63,449 nt of DNA from the NCBI RefSeq assembly GCF_002994615.1, contig NZ_PVNK01000261.1, forward strand, positions 1 to 63,449. The letters are read 5' to 3'. Under the pieces are notes generated by a model. The model was not told the origin of the DNA and searched no databases. It was given only the letters and a program-made list of their open reading frames with translations. Source of the DNA: Enhygromyxa salina (GTDB lineage: Bacteria > Myxococcota_A > Polyangia > Nannocystales > Nannocystaceae). How positions within the stretch are numbered: position 1 is the stretch's first letter; every line of letters starts with the position of its first letter. The translations under genes and the position numbers were made by a program. Shown here piece after piece: positions 47,452 to 55,293 of this stretch.

Positions 47452-48057
47452 ATGACCTCTTCCGGCCCCTCTCAGGCCAACATAGCTACCCTTCCCTCCG
47501 CTCCTCTCGGTCGGCGCAGCCGGCTCGGTCCGCGGAGCGCGTTCGGGGTGATCGCGCTGACGCTCGTCGCGGGGCCAGCGATCGAGACGCGCGCGAGCCA
47601 GACAAGCGACGAGGCCACCGCGGCCGTCGTCGCCCGCCCGCTCGCGTTGCTCGAGAACCGACGGGTCCTGAGCTATCCAATCGATCAGGTCTGGCCGACG
47701 GCGATCCGCTACCTCCGCATCGATCGCGGGTTCTCGATCACGGACCGCGATCAGGAGGCAGGCTACATCCTGTTCGAGTTCCCCCTCGACGGGAACCGGA
47801 TCGGCAGCGGGAGCATCGAGATGTTTCCAACCGAAGACCCGGCCGGACGGGCGAGCGTGAGCATCGGGGTCAACACGGGCGCAGGCCCGGTCCACCTGCC
47901 CAACGCCATGCTCGACGGCATCACGGCCAAGGTTCGCGCCGAGCGCGGACAGCCGGCGCCTCCCCCTCCCCCGCCCCAGGAAGATCCTCCGGCCGAGGAA
48001 GACAAGCCCGAAGACGACCACTCCGTGCCGCTGCTTCCCCCGGCCCAGGACCCATGA
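47452..48057 (+). CDS. Exported protein with BamC-like domain and proline-rich tail
   Basis: A 201-residue protein with an Arg-rich n-region and hydrophobic run (SAFGVIALTLVAGPAIE), followed by a probable signal cleavage near residue 48 (RAS-QTSD). The core at about 60-160 (LSYPIDQVWPTAIRYLRIDRGFSITDRDQEAGYILFEF) has the W..L...gf.i...D...G.i layout of small helix-grip domains such as the BamC/NlpB repeats. The last 35 residues are Pro/Glu-rich (APPPPPPQEDPPAEED) and probably unstructured. It lacks a lipobox Cys, unlike BamC. The stop overlaps the threonine aldolase start by 4 bases (ATGA), an odd pairing of an envelope protein with a metabolic enzyme. The function is not assigned. Confidence 0.65.
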   Translation: MTSSGPSQANIATLPSAPLGRRSRLGPRSAFGVIALTLVAGPAIETRASQTSDEATAAVVARPLALLENRRVLSYPIDQVWPTAIRYLRIDRGFSITDRDQEAGYILFEFPLDGNRIGSGSIEMFPTEDPAGRASVSIGVNTGAGPVHLPNAMLDGITAKVRAERGQPAPPPPPPQEDPPAEEDKPEDDHSVPLLPPAQDP

Positions 48058-49079
48058 GCGCCCAGGCGATCGATCTGCGCAGCGACACCGTGTCCAAGCC
48101 GACCGTCGCGATGCGCGAGGCGATGGCCCGCGCCGCTGTCGGCGACGACTGCTACGGCGACGACCCCAGCGTCAACGAGCTCGAGCGCCGCGTCGCGCAG
48201 CTGCTCGGCAAGCCCGCCGCGCTCTTCGTGCCCTCGGGGACCATGGCCAACCAGCTCGCCGTCGCAACCCACACGCGGCCGGGCGACGCCCTCGCCTGCA
48301 TGGTCGAGGCCCACGTGCAAGTCCACGAAGACGCTTCGCCGGCTCGGCTCTCGGGGGTTCAGGCCATGGAGATCGGCGATCGCCACGGCTTCTCGGCCGC
48401 GGACCTCGACGAGCGGATCTCCGAGGAGCGCTGGGGCTGGCCGCGCGTGGGCCTGGTCTGGCTCGAGAACACCCTCGGCCTCGCCGGCGGGCGGGTCTGG
48501 CCCCTCGCGCAGATGCAGGCGATCGCCGAGCTCGCGCGCACCCACGCCCGCCCGCTCCACCTCGACGGCGCGCGCCTGTGGAACGCCCACGTCGCCTCGG
48601 GCTGCTCGATGGCCGAACTCGCGAGCGTCGCCGACAGCGTCAGCGTGTGCCTGAGCAAGGGCCTGGGCTGTCCGGTCGGCTCGTTGCTGTGCGGGGAGCT
48701 CGAGTTCGTCGCCCGCGCCCGCGCGAGCCGACACGCGTTCGGCGGCGCGCTGCGTCAGGCGGGGATCCTCGCCGCGGCCGGGCTCCACGCCCTCGACCAC
48801 CACGTCGAGCGGCTCCGCGACGATCACCGCCGCGCCCGTCGACTGTGGCAGGGTCTGTCCGATCTGAGCTGCTGGCGGGCGATCGAGCCCGAGACCAACA
48901 TCGCGCTGTTCGAGCTCCCCGATCGTGGCGACGCTGATCTCCTGTGCGCGCCGCTGCGCGAGGCCGGCGTGCTCTGCTACCCGAACAAGTACGCCGAGAT
49001 TCGGCTCGTCGTGCACCTCGGCGTCGACGACAACGCGATCGAGCAGGCGATCGAGTGGATCCGATCCGTGCTCGGCTGA
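48054..49079 (+). CDS. ltaE: Low-specificity L-threonine aldolase
   Basis: PLP enzyme that cleaves L-threonine or allo-threonine to glycine and acetaldehyde; cytoplasmic. The 341 residues fit the family. The sequence has IDLRSDTVSKPT at the start, VGDDCYGDDPSVNELE, the cofactor-contact FVPSGTMANQLA, a His-rich HVQVHEDASP, the Asp that pairs with the pyridine ring in LHLDGARLWNAHVASG, and the Schiff-base lysine in SVCLSKGLGCPVGS. Start ATG 48054 overlaps the upstream gene by 4 bases, so its translation is probably coupled. It ends before a hairpin facing the AgmX/GltJ-like gene. Beta-eliminating lyases of similar fold are less likely given the SKGLG and DGAR motifs. Confidence 0.93.
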   Translation: MSAQAIDLRSDTVSKPTVAMREAMARAAVGDDCYGDDPSVNELERRVAQLLGKPAALFVPSGTMANQLAVATHTRPGDALACMVEAHVQVHEDASPARLSGVQAMEIGDRHGFSAADLDERISEERWGWPRVGLVWLENTLGLAGGRVWPLAQMQAIAELARTHARPLHLDGARLWNAHVASGCSMAELASVADSVSVCLSKGLGCPVGSLLCGELEFVARARASRHAFGGALRQAGILAAAGLHALDHHVERLRDDHRRARRLWQGLSDLSCWRAIEPETNIALFELPDRGDADLLCAPLREAGVLCYPNKYAEIRLVVHLGVDDNAIEQAIEWIRSVLG

Positions 49080-49110
49080 AGCTCGAGCACAGCACCCGAA
49101 ACCAAAACGA

Positions 49111-49134
49111 GAGGGCCGCGCGATGGCGGCCCTC
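49111..49134. terminator. Bidirectional hairpin between convergent genes
   Basis: The arms GAGGGCCGC (49111-49119) and GCGGCCCTC (49126-49134) enclose a GCGATG loop. AAAACG lies on the left and TGCGTTTG on the right, giving short U-stretches in both directions. It lies 32 bases after the ltaE stop and 24 bases before the stop of the convergent AgmX/GltJ-like gene. Confidence 0.85.
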
Positions 49135-49157
49135 TGCGTTTGAACGGGATCCCTGAG

Positions 49158-50801
49158 TCAGATCCGGAACTTGAAGGTGAAGCCCTGCTGGTCCGCCTGG
49201 AACTTGGGGAACTTCGCCTTCTTGGCCGCTGCGGCCACGCACTTGCCGACCGAGCTCGAAGCGTGCTCGTCGAGGGCCTTCGCGGAGATGACCGAACCGG
49301 TCGAGCCCTTGACCGAGAACTTGACGGCGACCGTGGTGCCCGTGCCGCAGCTCTTGGCCGCCGGCTTGACTCCGTCGATGCCCTTTTTGATCTCGGCCGC
49401 GCCGAGCTTCTTGGGCAGGCTGGGATCCGGCGCCGCCTTGCTTTCGCTGCTGCCGCTGCTGCCGCCCTTGCACTTGGCGAGGTTGGGATCGAGGAGGCAG
49501 TCGACGTCGGGATCCTTCTCTTTGGAGCCACCGGAGGAGCCGCCTGAGCTGCCACCGGAGGACCCACCCGAGCCCGACGAGCTACCCGCGACGCTGCCGC
49601 CGCTGCCGCCGGTCTTCTTCTTCCTCTTGCCCGAGGGCTTGTTGCCCGTGCTGGCTTCTTCTGCGCCGGTCTCGCCCCCGGTCTCGCCCCCGGTCTCGGC
49701 GGCTTCATCGTCGCCGTCGCTGTCTTCCTTGTCCTTGTCTTTGTCCTCGTCGCCGTCGTCGTCCTTCTTCTCCTCGACGGAGCCGGGGACGGTGACGACC
49801 TCCTTGATGACCTGAGGCTCCTCGTCTTTATCGAGCAGGATCATCGCGCCGAGGCCGATGAGCCCGACGAGCAGGAGCGCGATGAGGATGTACATCGGGG
49901 TGTTGGACCGCTGGGGCTCGGCCTGGACCGGCGCCGCCGAGGGTGGAGGCTCGGTGACGAGGGGCTCGACGGACAGACCGCCGAGGCCACCGCCGCCGAA
50001 GCTCGGCAGCATCTCTTCTTCGCCACCGCCACCGCCACCGCTCGCGCCGCCACCGGCATCGGCGCTCGGCGCGTCCATCATCGCGCCCATCGCCCGGATG
50101 TCGATCAAGCCCGAGCCCTCGGAAGAGGGCGCGGTCGTCGACGGTGCCTGACGCACGGGACCCGCCGAGGCAGGCTTCGAGGTCGAGGCCATCGCCTTGA
50201 GGCTGTCGAGCGAGAACAGGACCGAGTTCTCGTTGCGCTGGCCGGTCAGCGAGTCGACGCGAGGTGACTCGTCCACCGGCGCGGCCGCGGCCGCGGGCGG
50301 AGCTTCAGGCTCGGAACCGAAACCGGCCCCACCACCAAACTCACCGCTGCCCGCCGCGAACGCGTCGTCCGATCCGGCGCTGGCGAAAGGATCGTCAGCC
50401 GCAGCCGCTGCCCCCGCCGCGATCCCGCCACCCATGGCGGCCCCGGGCGCGCGATCGGGCAGATCGGCGAAGGTCTCGATCTGACCGAGCTCGAGCCAGT
50501 CCTCGAAGCCCTCCTGCCAGACCGAGGTCGACTTGTCGATCTGACCGGCGTCGTAGCGCCGACGGACTTCGTCCTCGGGCAGCGGTCCGACCGTGTCGCC
50601 GTCGATCGCGAGGTGCCAACCGGGCGGCTCTTCGGATGCAGCCTCGCCCGCGGGCGCCTCTGCCTCTCCGGCAGCGACCGCCTTGTCACGGACGATGATG
50701 ACGTTGCTGCACTTCTTGCAGCGGATCTTGAACGTCTTGCCGCGAACCTTCTCGTCCGCGATCGAGTACTTCGCGCCGCACTTGTCACATTCAATTCTCA
50801 T
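49158..50801 (-). CDS. AgmX/GltJ-like protein: zinc ribbon, GYF domain, TM, AgmX/PglI C-terminal domain
   Basis: A 547-residue protein. Residues 1-35 are a zinc ribbon with C5-x2-C8 and C28-x2-C31. Residues 61-111 form a GYF_2 domain (GWHLAIDGDTVGPLPEDEV, SVWQEGFEDWLEL). A long Ala/Gly/Pro/Ser-rich cytoplasmic linker leads to one membrane span at about 305-327. An acidic and Gly/Ser-rich periplasmic linker follows, and the last 85 residues match the AgmX/PglI C-terminal pattern (two Cys, AVKFSVKGSTGSVISA, GKCVAAAAKKAKFPKF). In Myxococcus, GltJ/AgmX has this layout; its zinc-ribbon and GYF parts control assembly of focal adhesions with MglA. Orthology is inferred from architecture. GAGG precedes ATG 50801. 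Confidence 0.82.
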   Translation of the reverse strand: MRIECDKCGAKYSIADEKVRGKTFKIRCKKCSNVIIVRDKAVAAGEAEAPAGEAASEEPPGWHLAIDGDTVGPLPEDEVRRRYDAGQIDKSTSVWQEGFEDWLELGQIETFADLPDRAPGAAMGGGIAAGAAAAADDPFASAGSDDAFAAGSGEFGGGAGFGSEPEAPPAAAAAPVDESPRVDSLTGQRNENSVLFSLDSLKAMASTSKPASAGPVRQAPSTTAPSSEGSGLIDIRAMGAMMDAPSADAGGGASGGGGGGEEEMLPSFGGGGLGGLSVEPLVTEPPPSAAPVQAEPQRSNTPMYILIALLLVGLIGLGAMILLDKDEEPQVIKEVVTVPGSVEEKKDDDGDEDKDKDKEDSDGDDEAAETGGETGGETGAEEASTGNKPSGKRKKKTGGSGGSVAGSSSGSGGSSGGSSGGSSGGSKEKDPDVDCLLDPNLAKCKGGSSGSSESKAAPDPSLPKKLGAAEIKKGIDGVKPAAKSCGTGTTVAVKFSVKGSTGSVISAKALDEHASSSVGKCVAAAAKKAKFPKFQADQQGFTFKFRI

Positions 50802-51243
50802 AGGACGCCCTCTGATGATCCTGATGATCCCGACGTTTGAGCACGTTGCTCCCAAACAAGATGATCCGCGGGTCCGGCCATGAAAGCGGGCCGCGAACCT
50901 GAACCCAAACCTGAGGTGAACCGAGACGTCATGGGAGACGGGAGCGCGCGTACGCCGAAGTGGGTGAGTTGTTTGCCACGCCGGCCCCGCGCGAGCGGTG
51001 CGTCAGTATATGGAACCAAGCCATCACCGACAACCTTCGAGGTCCGTATCATTTCATGATGCTGCGGTGAAACCGCAGCGATCGTGGACACCCTCCGAGC
51101 GCCCCTCAGCCCTCGTCCGGGGGCCCAAGGAGCCGGATGTGCCAGGCAGGTTACCCGGCGCGGGCGCCACCCGGCGACGGCCACCAAGAGGCTCGAGGGG
51201 CTCGCAAACGGGGATAAGCGGCCGCTGGTTACGCGCACGGGGC
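50802..51243. other. 442-base region between purA and the AgmX/GltJ-like gene
   Basis: Both flanking genes are on the minus strand, so this holds the purA 3' end and the promoter of the AgmX/GltJ-like gene. It is less GC-biased than its surroundings (for example GTATATGGAACC near 51005 and ATCATTTCATGAT near 51050). A perfect hairpin with 8-base arms GCTGCGGT/ACCGCAGC lies at 51061-51079, without a clear U-run. Frames across it give low-complexity peptides and none is credible as a gene. Confidence 0.5.
51061..51079. terminator. Short perfect hairpin downstream of purA
   Basis: The arms GCTGCGGT (51061-51068) and ACCGCAGC (51072-51079) flank a GAA loop, about 165 bases beyond the purA stop in its direction of transcription. 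There is no obvious U-tract on either side. It may end the pur operon transcript or be an unrelated structure. Confidence 0.4.
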
Positions 51244-52527
51244 TCAGAACGCGGCCCCTAGACGTATGGTTTGTTCGCGATCGGCCCCAACCGAGATCAT
51301 CGTGACGGGCACGTCCACGTGCTCGCTTATGAGATCGAGGTAAGCGCGCACTGGCTTGGGCAGATCCTCGACCGAGCGCGCCGCGCTCACGCGATCGCCC
51401 CAGCTCGGATCGCCCCAGTCGGGGACGGGCTCAAAGACCGGGACGGCGTCGTCAAATCCGTCGCGGCCGGGATCGAGATCGTCTTGGTAGCGGGTGCAGA
51501 CCTCGATCGCGGGGAGCTCGGCGAGGACGTCGAGCTTGGTCACGACCAGGCCCGTCAAGCCGTTGCGTCGGGCGGCCAGGCGCAGCGCGGGCAGATCGAG
51601 CCAGCCGCAGTCGCGGGGCCGCCCGGTCGTGGCACCGTACTCGCCTCCGGCGGCGCGGATGCGCTCGCCCTGCTCGCCGTCGAGCCGGGTTGGGAACGGC
51701 CCCGCGCCGACCCGAGTCGTGTAGGCCTTGGTGATCCCCCAGACCCCGTCGATCAGGGTGGGCCCAACACCGAGGCCGGTGCACACGCCCCCGGCGATCG
51801 TCGAGCTCGAGGTCACGTAGGGATAGGTGCCGTGGTCGACGTCGAGCAGGGCTCCCTGCGCGCCCTCGAACAACACCGGGCGACCGGCGGCGACATAGTC
51901 GAGGACCTCCGCGCTCGCGTCACAGACCATCGGGCGGAGCCACTGCGCCCACCCGGCCGCGACCTCGCACAGCGCGTCGACGTCGATCTGTCGGGCGCCG
52001 CCGAGGCGCGCGAACTCGGGCTCGAGCGCGCTCTTGTTGTGCTCGAGCCGCGCGCGGAGCCTGGCCGGGTTGAGCAGGTCTCGGACCCGGATCCCGCGAC
52101 GCCCGACCTTGGCCTCGTAGGCCGGGCCGATCCCGCGCCGCGTGGTCCCGATCTTCTGCGCTGCCGAGGCGTCCTCGCGCAGGCCGTCGAGCTCGCGATG
52201 AAAGGGGAAGATCACGTGGGCGTCGAGCGAGACCCGGAGCTCGTCGCCCTGCAGCAACCCGTGGGCGCGAATCTCGGCGATCTCCTCGGCGAAGACCTCG
52301 GGATCGATGACCATCCCGGCGCCGAGCAAGCACCGGGTCCCCGGGTAGGTGCAGCCCGAGGGCACCAGGTGCGTGATGATCTTCTTGCCGCCAACGACGA
52401 GGGTGTGCCCGGCGTTGTTGCCACCTGCGAAGCGAGCGACGAGATCGGCCTCGGCCGCGAGCACGTCGACGACCTTGCCCTTGCCCTCGTCGCCCCACTG
52501 CGCGCCGACGACCGCGAGAGTACTCAT
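51244..52527 (-). CDS. purA: Adenylosuccinate synthetase
   Basis: Joins IMP and aspartate using GTP, the committed step to AMP; cytoplasmic homodimer. The 427 residues match the family. Motifs are the P-loop VGAQWGDEGKGKVVD with catalytic Asp, GGNNAGHT with catalytic His, GTTRRGIGPAYEAK, LFEGAQGALLDVDHGTYP, VTSSSTIAGG, the GTP base-binding VVTKLDVL, and the closing VGADREQTI. ATG 52527 has AAGGA 6 bases upstream and overlaps the hisZ stop by 4 bases. It is the last gene of the purH-purD-DUF1015-hisZ-purA unit. Confidence 0.98.
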   Translation of the reverse strand: MSTLAVVGAQWGDEGKGKVVDVLAAEADLVARFAGGNNAGHTLVVGGKKIITHLVPSGCTYPGTRCLLGAGMVIDPEVFAEEIAEIRAHGLLQGDELRVSLDAHVIFPFHRELDGLREDASAAQKIGTTRRGIGPAYEAKVGRRGIRVRDLLNPARLRARLEHNKSALEPEFARLGGARQIDVDALCEVAAGWAQWLRPMVCDASAEVLDYVAAGRPVLFEGAQGALLDVDHGTYPYVTSSSTIAGGVCTGLGVGPTLIDGVWGITKAYTTRVGAGPFPTRLDGEQGERIRAAGGEYGATTGRPRDCGWLDLPALRLAARRNGLTGLVVTKLDVLAELPAIEVCTRYQDDLDPGRDGFDDAVPVFEPVPDWGDPSWGDRVSAARSVEDLPKPVRAYLDLISEHVDVPVTMISVGADREQTIRLGAAF

Positions 52528-53927
52528 GACGGGTCCTTGCCTTGCTTGCTCATGGTTGTCTCCGACTCCTGCCGCCAGCCCTTCGCGCCTCGGCGCCAGC
52601 GCTGACGAATGATCTCGGCCGCGGCGCCGCGGCCCGCGACGAACAGCCACGTGAGCCGCTCGACCCGGTGGCGCTCGGCCGAGCGCTGGGCCTGCTCGAG
52701 CTTGGGCTCGCGATCGATCCAGGCCCGCAGCCCTCGCCTCCGCGCGTCGGCGGCCTCGCGGACCGCGGCGCTGCGCAGCCCGGCCGCGAGGTCCTTGCGC
52801 ACGCGCGCTCCGGCGGTCACGACCAGCCGCGCCGACGCCTGCTCGGCCCCGTCGATGGCCGCCCCGGCGGTTGCGAGGGCCTGCTCGAGCGCGTCCAGAT
52901 CAAAGGCGAGGCCGGTCGCGGGCAGCGCGGCGCCGTAGCGGGCGACCAGATCGTCGTAGCGACCCCCGCGGACGATCGGCCCGCCGACCCCCGGCGCCCA
53001 GACCCGCAGGCGCACGCCCGTGTAGTAGTCGAAGCCCCGGGCCTCGCCGAGATCCACGAGCACCCGCGGGGCGCTGCGCGGGTGCTCGAGCTCGATGGCC
53101 CTGACGACCTCGGCCAGACGATCGACGGCCGCGCCCGCGCCGATCTCCCGGAGCCGCGTGCGCGCCGAGGCCAGCAGCGCGGGCGGACCGTGAAGATCCG
53201 CGAGCGACGCGAACACCCGCGCCGCCCGAGCGCCGACGCCGACGCGCGCGAGCACCTCGGCGAGCCCGTCCCGATCCTTGCGCGCGAGCCGGTCTCGGAG
53301 CTCGCGCTCGACCTTGGGCGCGAGCGCGAGGAAGGCCAGCGCGTCGCGGACCACGGCCGAGTGCGAGAGATCGAAGCGGTGGTCGCTCGAGCCGAGCGTG
53401 ATCAGGAGCTGGTCGGCGAGGCCGACCAGCTCCGCGTCGGCGGTCGGGCTCGCGTCGCCGACGTACTCGACCCCGACCTGATGGAGCTCGGCCCGATCGT
53501 GGCGGCCGCTCGGCAAGCGCACGAGCGTCGCCGCGTAGCACAGGCGCAGGCCATCGTCGGGCGCGACCGTCCCCCCGACCCGCTGCGCGACCATCCGGGC
53601 GATCTGCGGGGTCACGTCCGAGCGCAGCGCGACCAGCCCGCCGGTCCCGGCCTCGATGAAGCGAACGCAGCGCTCACGGTCCTCGGGCCCGAGCCCGCGG
53701 CCGAGGACCTCGAAGTACTCGATCAGCGGCGGCGTGACCTCGCGGTAGCCCCAGCGCTCGAACCCGGCGAGCAGCGTGGACGTGAGCGCCCGCCGCCGCC
53801 TCGCCGCGGCCGGGAGTAGATCGCGGGCGCCGACGGGCAGCGGGTTGAACACGCTCGCGTCGACGATCGCGGGGTTGGCCGGCTGGGGCTGCGCGGCGAC
53901 CCGGGGCTTGGCCTTCGCCTTCGACAT
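52524..53927 (-). CDS. hisZ: ATP phosphoribosyltransferase regulatory subunit HisZ
   Basis: A histidyl-tRNA-synthetase paralogue that activates the short form of HisG, the first enzyme of histidine synthesis. Residues of about 25-400 follow the class-II synthetase core: PVGARDLLP, RWGYREVTPPLIEYFE, LRSDVTPQIARMVAQR in place of the HisS motif-2 RPEGT, a long helical middle, then RGFDYYTGVRLRVW and VRGGRYDDLVARYG. The anticodon-binding domain of HisS is not clear. A C-terminal region of about 120 residues is Arg-rich (RRRGLRAWIDREP, RQRWRRGAKGW), making it 467 residues, longer than usual HisZ (about 390). It overlaps purA by 4 bases and follows DUF1015 after 10. A short HisG is expected elsewhere in the genome. 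Confidence 0.85.
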   Translation of the reverse strand: MSKAKAKPRVAAQPQPANPAIVDASVFNPLPVGARDLLPAAARRRRALTSTLLAGFERWGYREVTPPLIEYFEVLGRGLGPEDRERCVRFIEAGTGGLVALRSDVTPQIARMVAQRVGGTVAPDDGLRLCYAATLVRLPSGRHDRAELHQVGVEYVGDASPTADAELVGLADQLLITLGSSDHRFDLSHSAVVRDALAFLALAPKVERELRDRLARKDRDGLAEVLARVGVGARAARVFASLADLHGPPALLASARTRLREIGAGAAVDRLAEVVRAIELEHPRSAPRVLVDLGEARGFDYYTGVRLRVWAPGVGGPIVRGGRYDDLVARYGAALPATGLAFDLDALEQALATAGAAIDGAEQASARLVVTAGARVRKDLAAGLRSAAVREAADARRRGLRAWIDREPKLEQAQRSAERHRVERLTWLFVAGRGAAAEIIRQRWRRGAKGWRQESETTMSKQGKDPS

Positions 53928-53937
53928 CGCGGCGCGC

Positions 53938-55263
53938 TCAGTCGGCGGTGGGCCCGGGCCCAGCGATCGTGCGGAACACGAGCCCGGTCGGGATCTTGGG
54001 ATAGAAGAAGGTGCTCTTTTGCGGCATGACCTCGCCGCTGTCGCAGACCGCGACGACGTCGCGGACCGGGGTCGCGTTCATGAAGCAGACCAGCTGGGTG
54101 TCGCCCGGGTCCGAGCCGCGCGCGACGGCGAGCGCCGCGGCGGTCGATTTTTCGTAGCGGATGTTGGTCTTGTCGGCCTGAGCCTGCTTGGTGATCCCGA
54201 GCCCGCGCTCGAGCACCAGCTCGTGGAGCAGCGCGACGTCGAGGCGCGCGAGCGCGGCCGGGAGCTCGCCGAGGCCAGCGGCCGCCGGATCGAAGTCGGG
54301 TCGCAGCGTCACGAGCTCGAGCGCGTCGGCCCCGGGCACCGCGAGCGCGAACGCGGCCCGCTCGGCGCCCGCGTCGACGAGCAGCTGACGCAGCGCGGCC
54401 GCGTCGTTGGGCATCGGCGCGCGCGTGATCTCGAACCACGGGCTCAGCTGTTCGAGCAGCGCGGGCAGCTCGCAGCTCGCGAGGCCGTGGACGAGGCGGT
54501 GCGTGGGCAGGACCACGAGCCCCTCGTCATCGAGGCTCGACAGGTAGATCATGCCCCAGCGCGCCGCGTCGCCGCGTCCGGCGGCCTCGAGCTCGTCGCG
54601 GAAGCTGCACATCGTCTCGTAGCGATGGTGGCCGTCGGCGATATAGATGTTCTTGTCGGCCAGGATCCCTTCAACGGTCGCGACCACGCCCGGGTCGGCC
54701 ACCCGCCACAGCTGGTGATGAATGCCGCCCCAGTCGAGCTCGAGATCGGGCTCGGCGAGCGCGGGCTCGACCGCCGCCTGCCAGCGGCGCTCGGGATCGG
54801 GGAACAGGCCGAACACCAGCTCGAGGTGGGCATCGCAGGCGCGCATGAGCTCGAGGCGATCGAGCTTGGGGCCGGCGAGGGTCCGCTCGTGGGGCAGGAC
54901 CGGGCCCTGGCCAAAGCGCGTCAGCTCGATCAGCGCGACGAGGCCCTTGCGGACGTAGGTCTGGCCCTCCGACTCGAAGCGCTGGTGATAGACGTAGAGG
55001 CTCGGCTCGGCGTCGCGGATCAGGGCCTCGGCCTCCAAGCGCGCGAAGGCCTCGGCGCCCGCGCGATACTTGGCGAGGGGATCCTCGGCGCCCGCGGGCG
55101 CCTCCGGCAGGATCACGTGGACGCAGTTGTGAGGCGAAGCCGCCGCGAGCTCGGCCCGCTGACGCGCGTCGATCACGTCGTAGGGCGGGGCGAGCAGATC
55201 GCCGAGCGGCCCGGCTTTGCTCGAGTCGTAGCGGAGCCCTTTGAAGGCGCGGATCCTGGCCAT
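53938..55263 (-). CDS. DUF1015 family protein
   Basis: A cytoplasmic protein of 441 residues that matches DUF1015 (PF06245) over its full length. It opens with the family start ARIRAFKGLRYD and LLAPPYDVID, then SPHNCVHVILPE, LYVYHQRF, VLPHERTLAGPK, and the signature IYIADGHHRYET. Later come MIYLSSLDDEGLVVLPTHRL and the C-terminal MPQKSTFFYPKIPTGLVF. Some DUF1015 relatives are reported as serine kinases (SerK, archaeal), which use the same GHHRY region; whether this applies here is unknown. It is embedded between purD (30 bases) and hisZ (10 bases) in a purine/histidine operon, a context that argues for a metabolic or phosphotransfer role. Confidence 0.92.
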   Translation of the reverse strand: MARIRAFKGLRYDSSKAGPLGDLLAPPYDVIDARQRAELAAASPHNCVHVILPEAPAGAEDPLAKYRAGAEAFARLEAEALIRDAEPSLYVYHQRFESEGQTYVRKGLVALIELTRFGQGPVLPHERTLAGPKLDRLELMRACDAHLELVFGLFPDPERRWQAAVEPALAEPDLELDWGGIHHQLWRVADPGVVATVEGILADKNIYIADGHHRYETMCSFRDELEAAGRGDAARWGMIYLSSLDDEGLVVLPTHRLVHGLASCELPALLEQLSPWFEITRAPMPNDAAALRQLLVDAGAERAAFALAVPGADALELVTLRPDFDPAAAGLGELPAALARLDVALLHELVLERGLGITKQAQADKTNIRYEKSTAAALAVARGSDPGDTQLVCFMNATPVRDVVAVCDSGEVMPQKSTFFYPKIPTGLVFRTIAGPGPTAD

Positions 55264-55293
55264 GGCAGTCGCCTATACCCCGCCGACGGGCTC

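Noticed and set aside
50798..51238. Open frames in the gap between purA and the AgmX/GltJ-like gene as small genes
   Set aside because: Overlapping frames on both strands give Arg/Pro/Ser-rich peptides without motifs, and none has a convincing ribosome-binding site.
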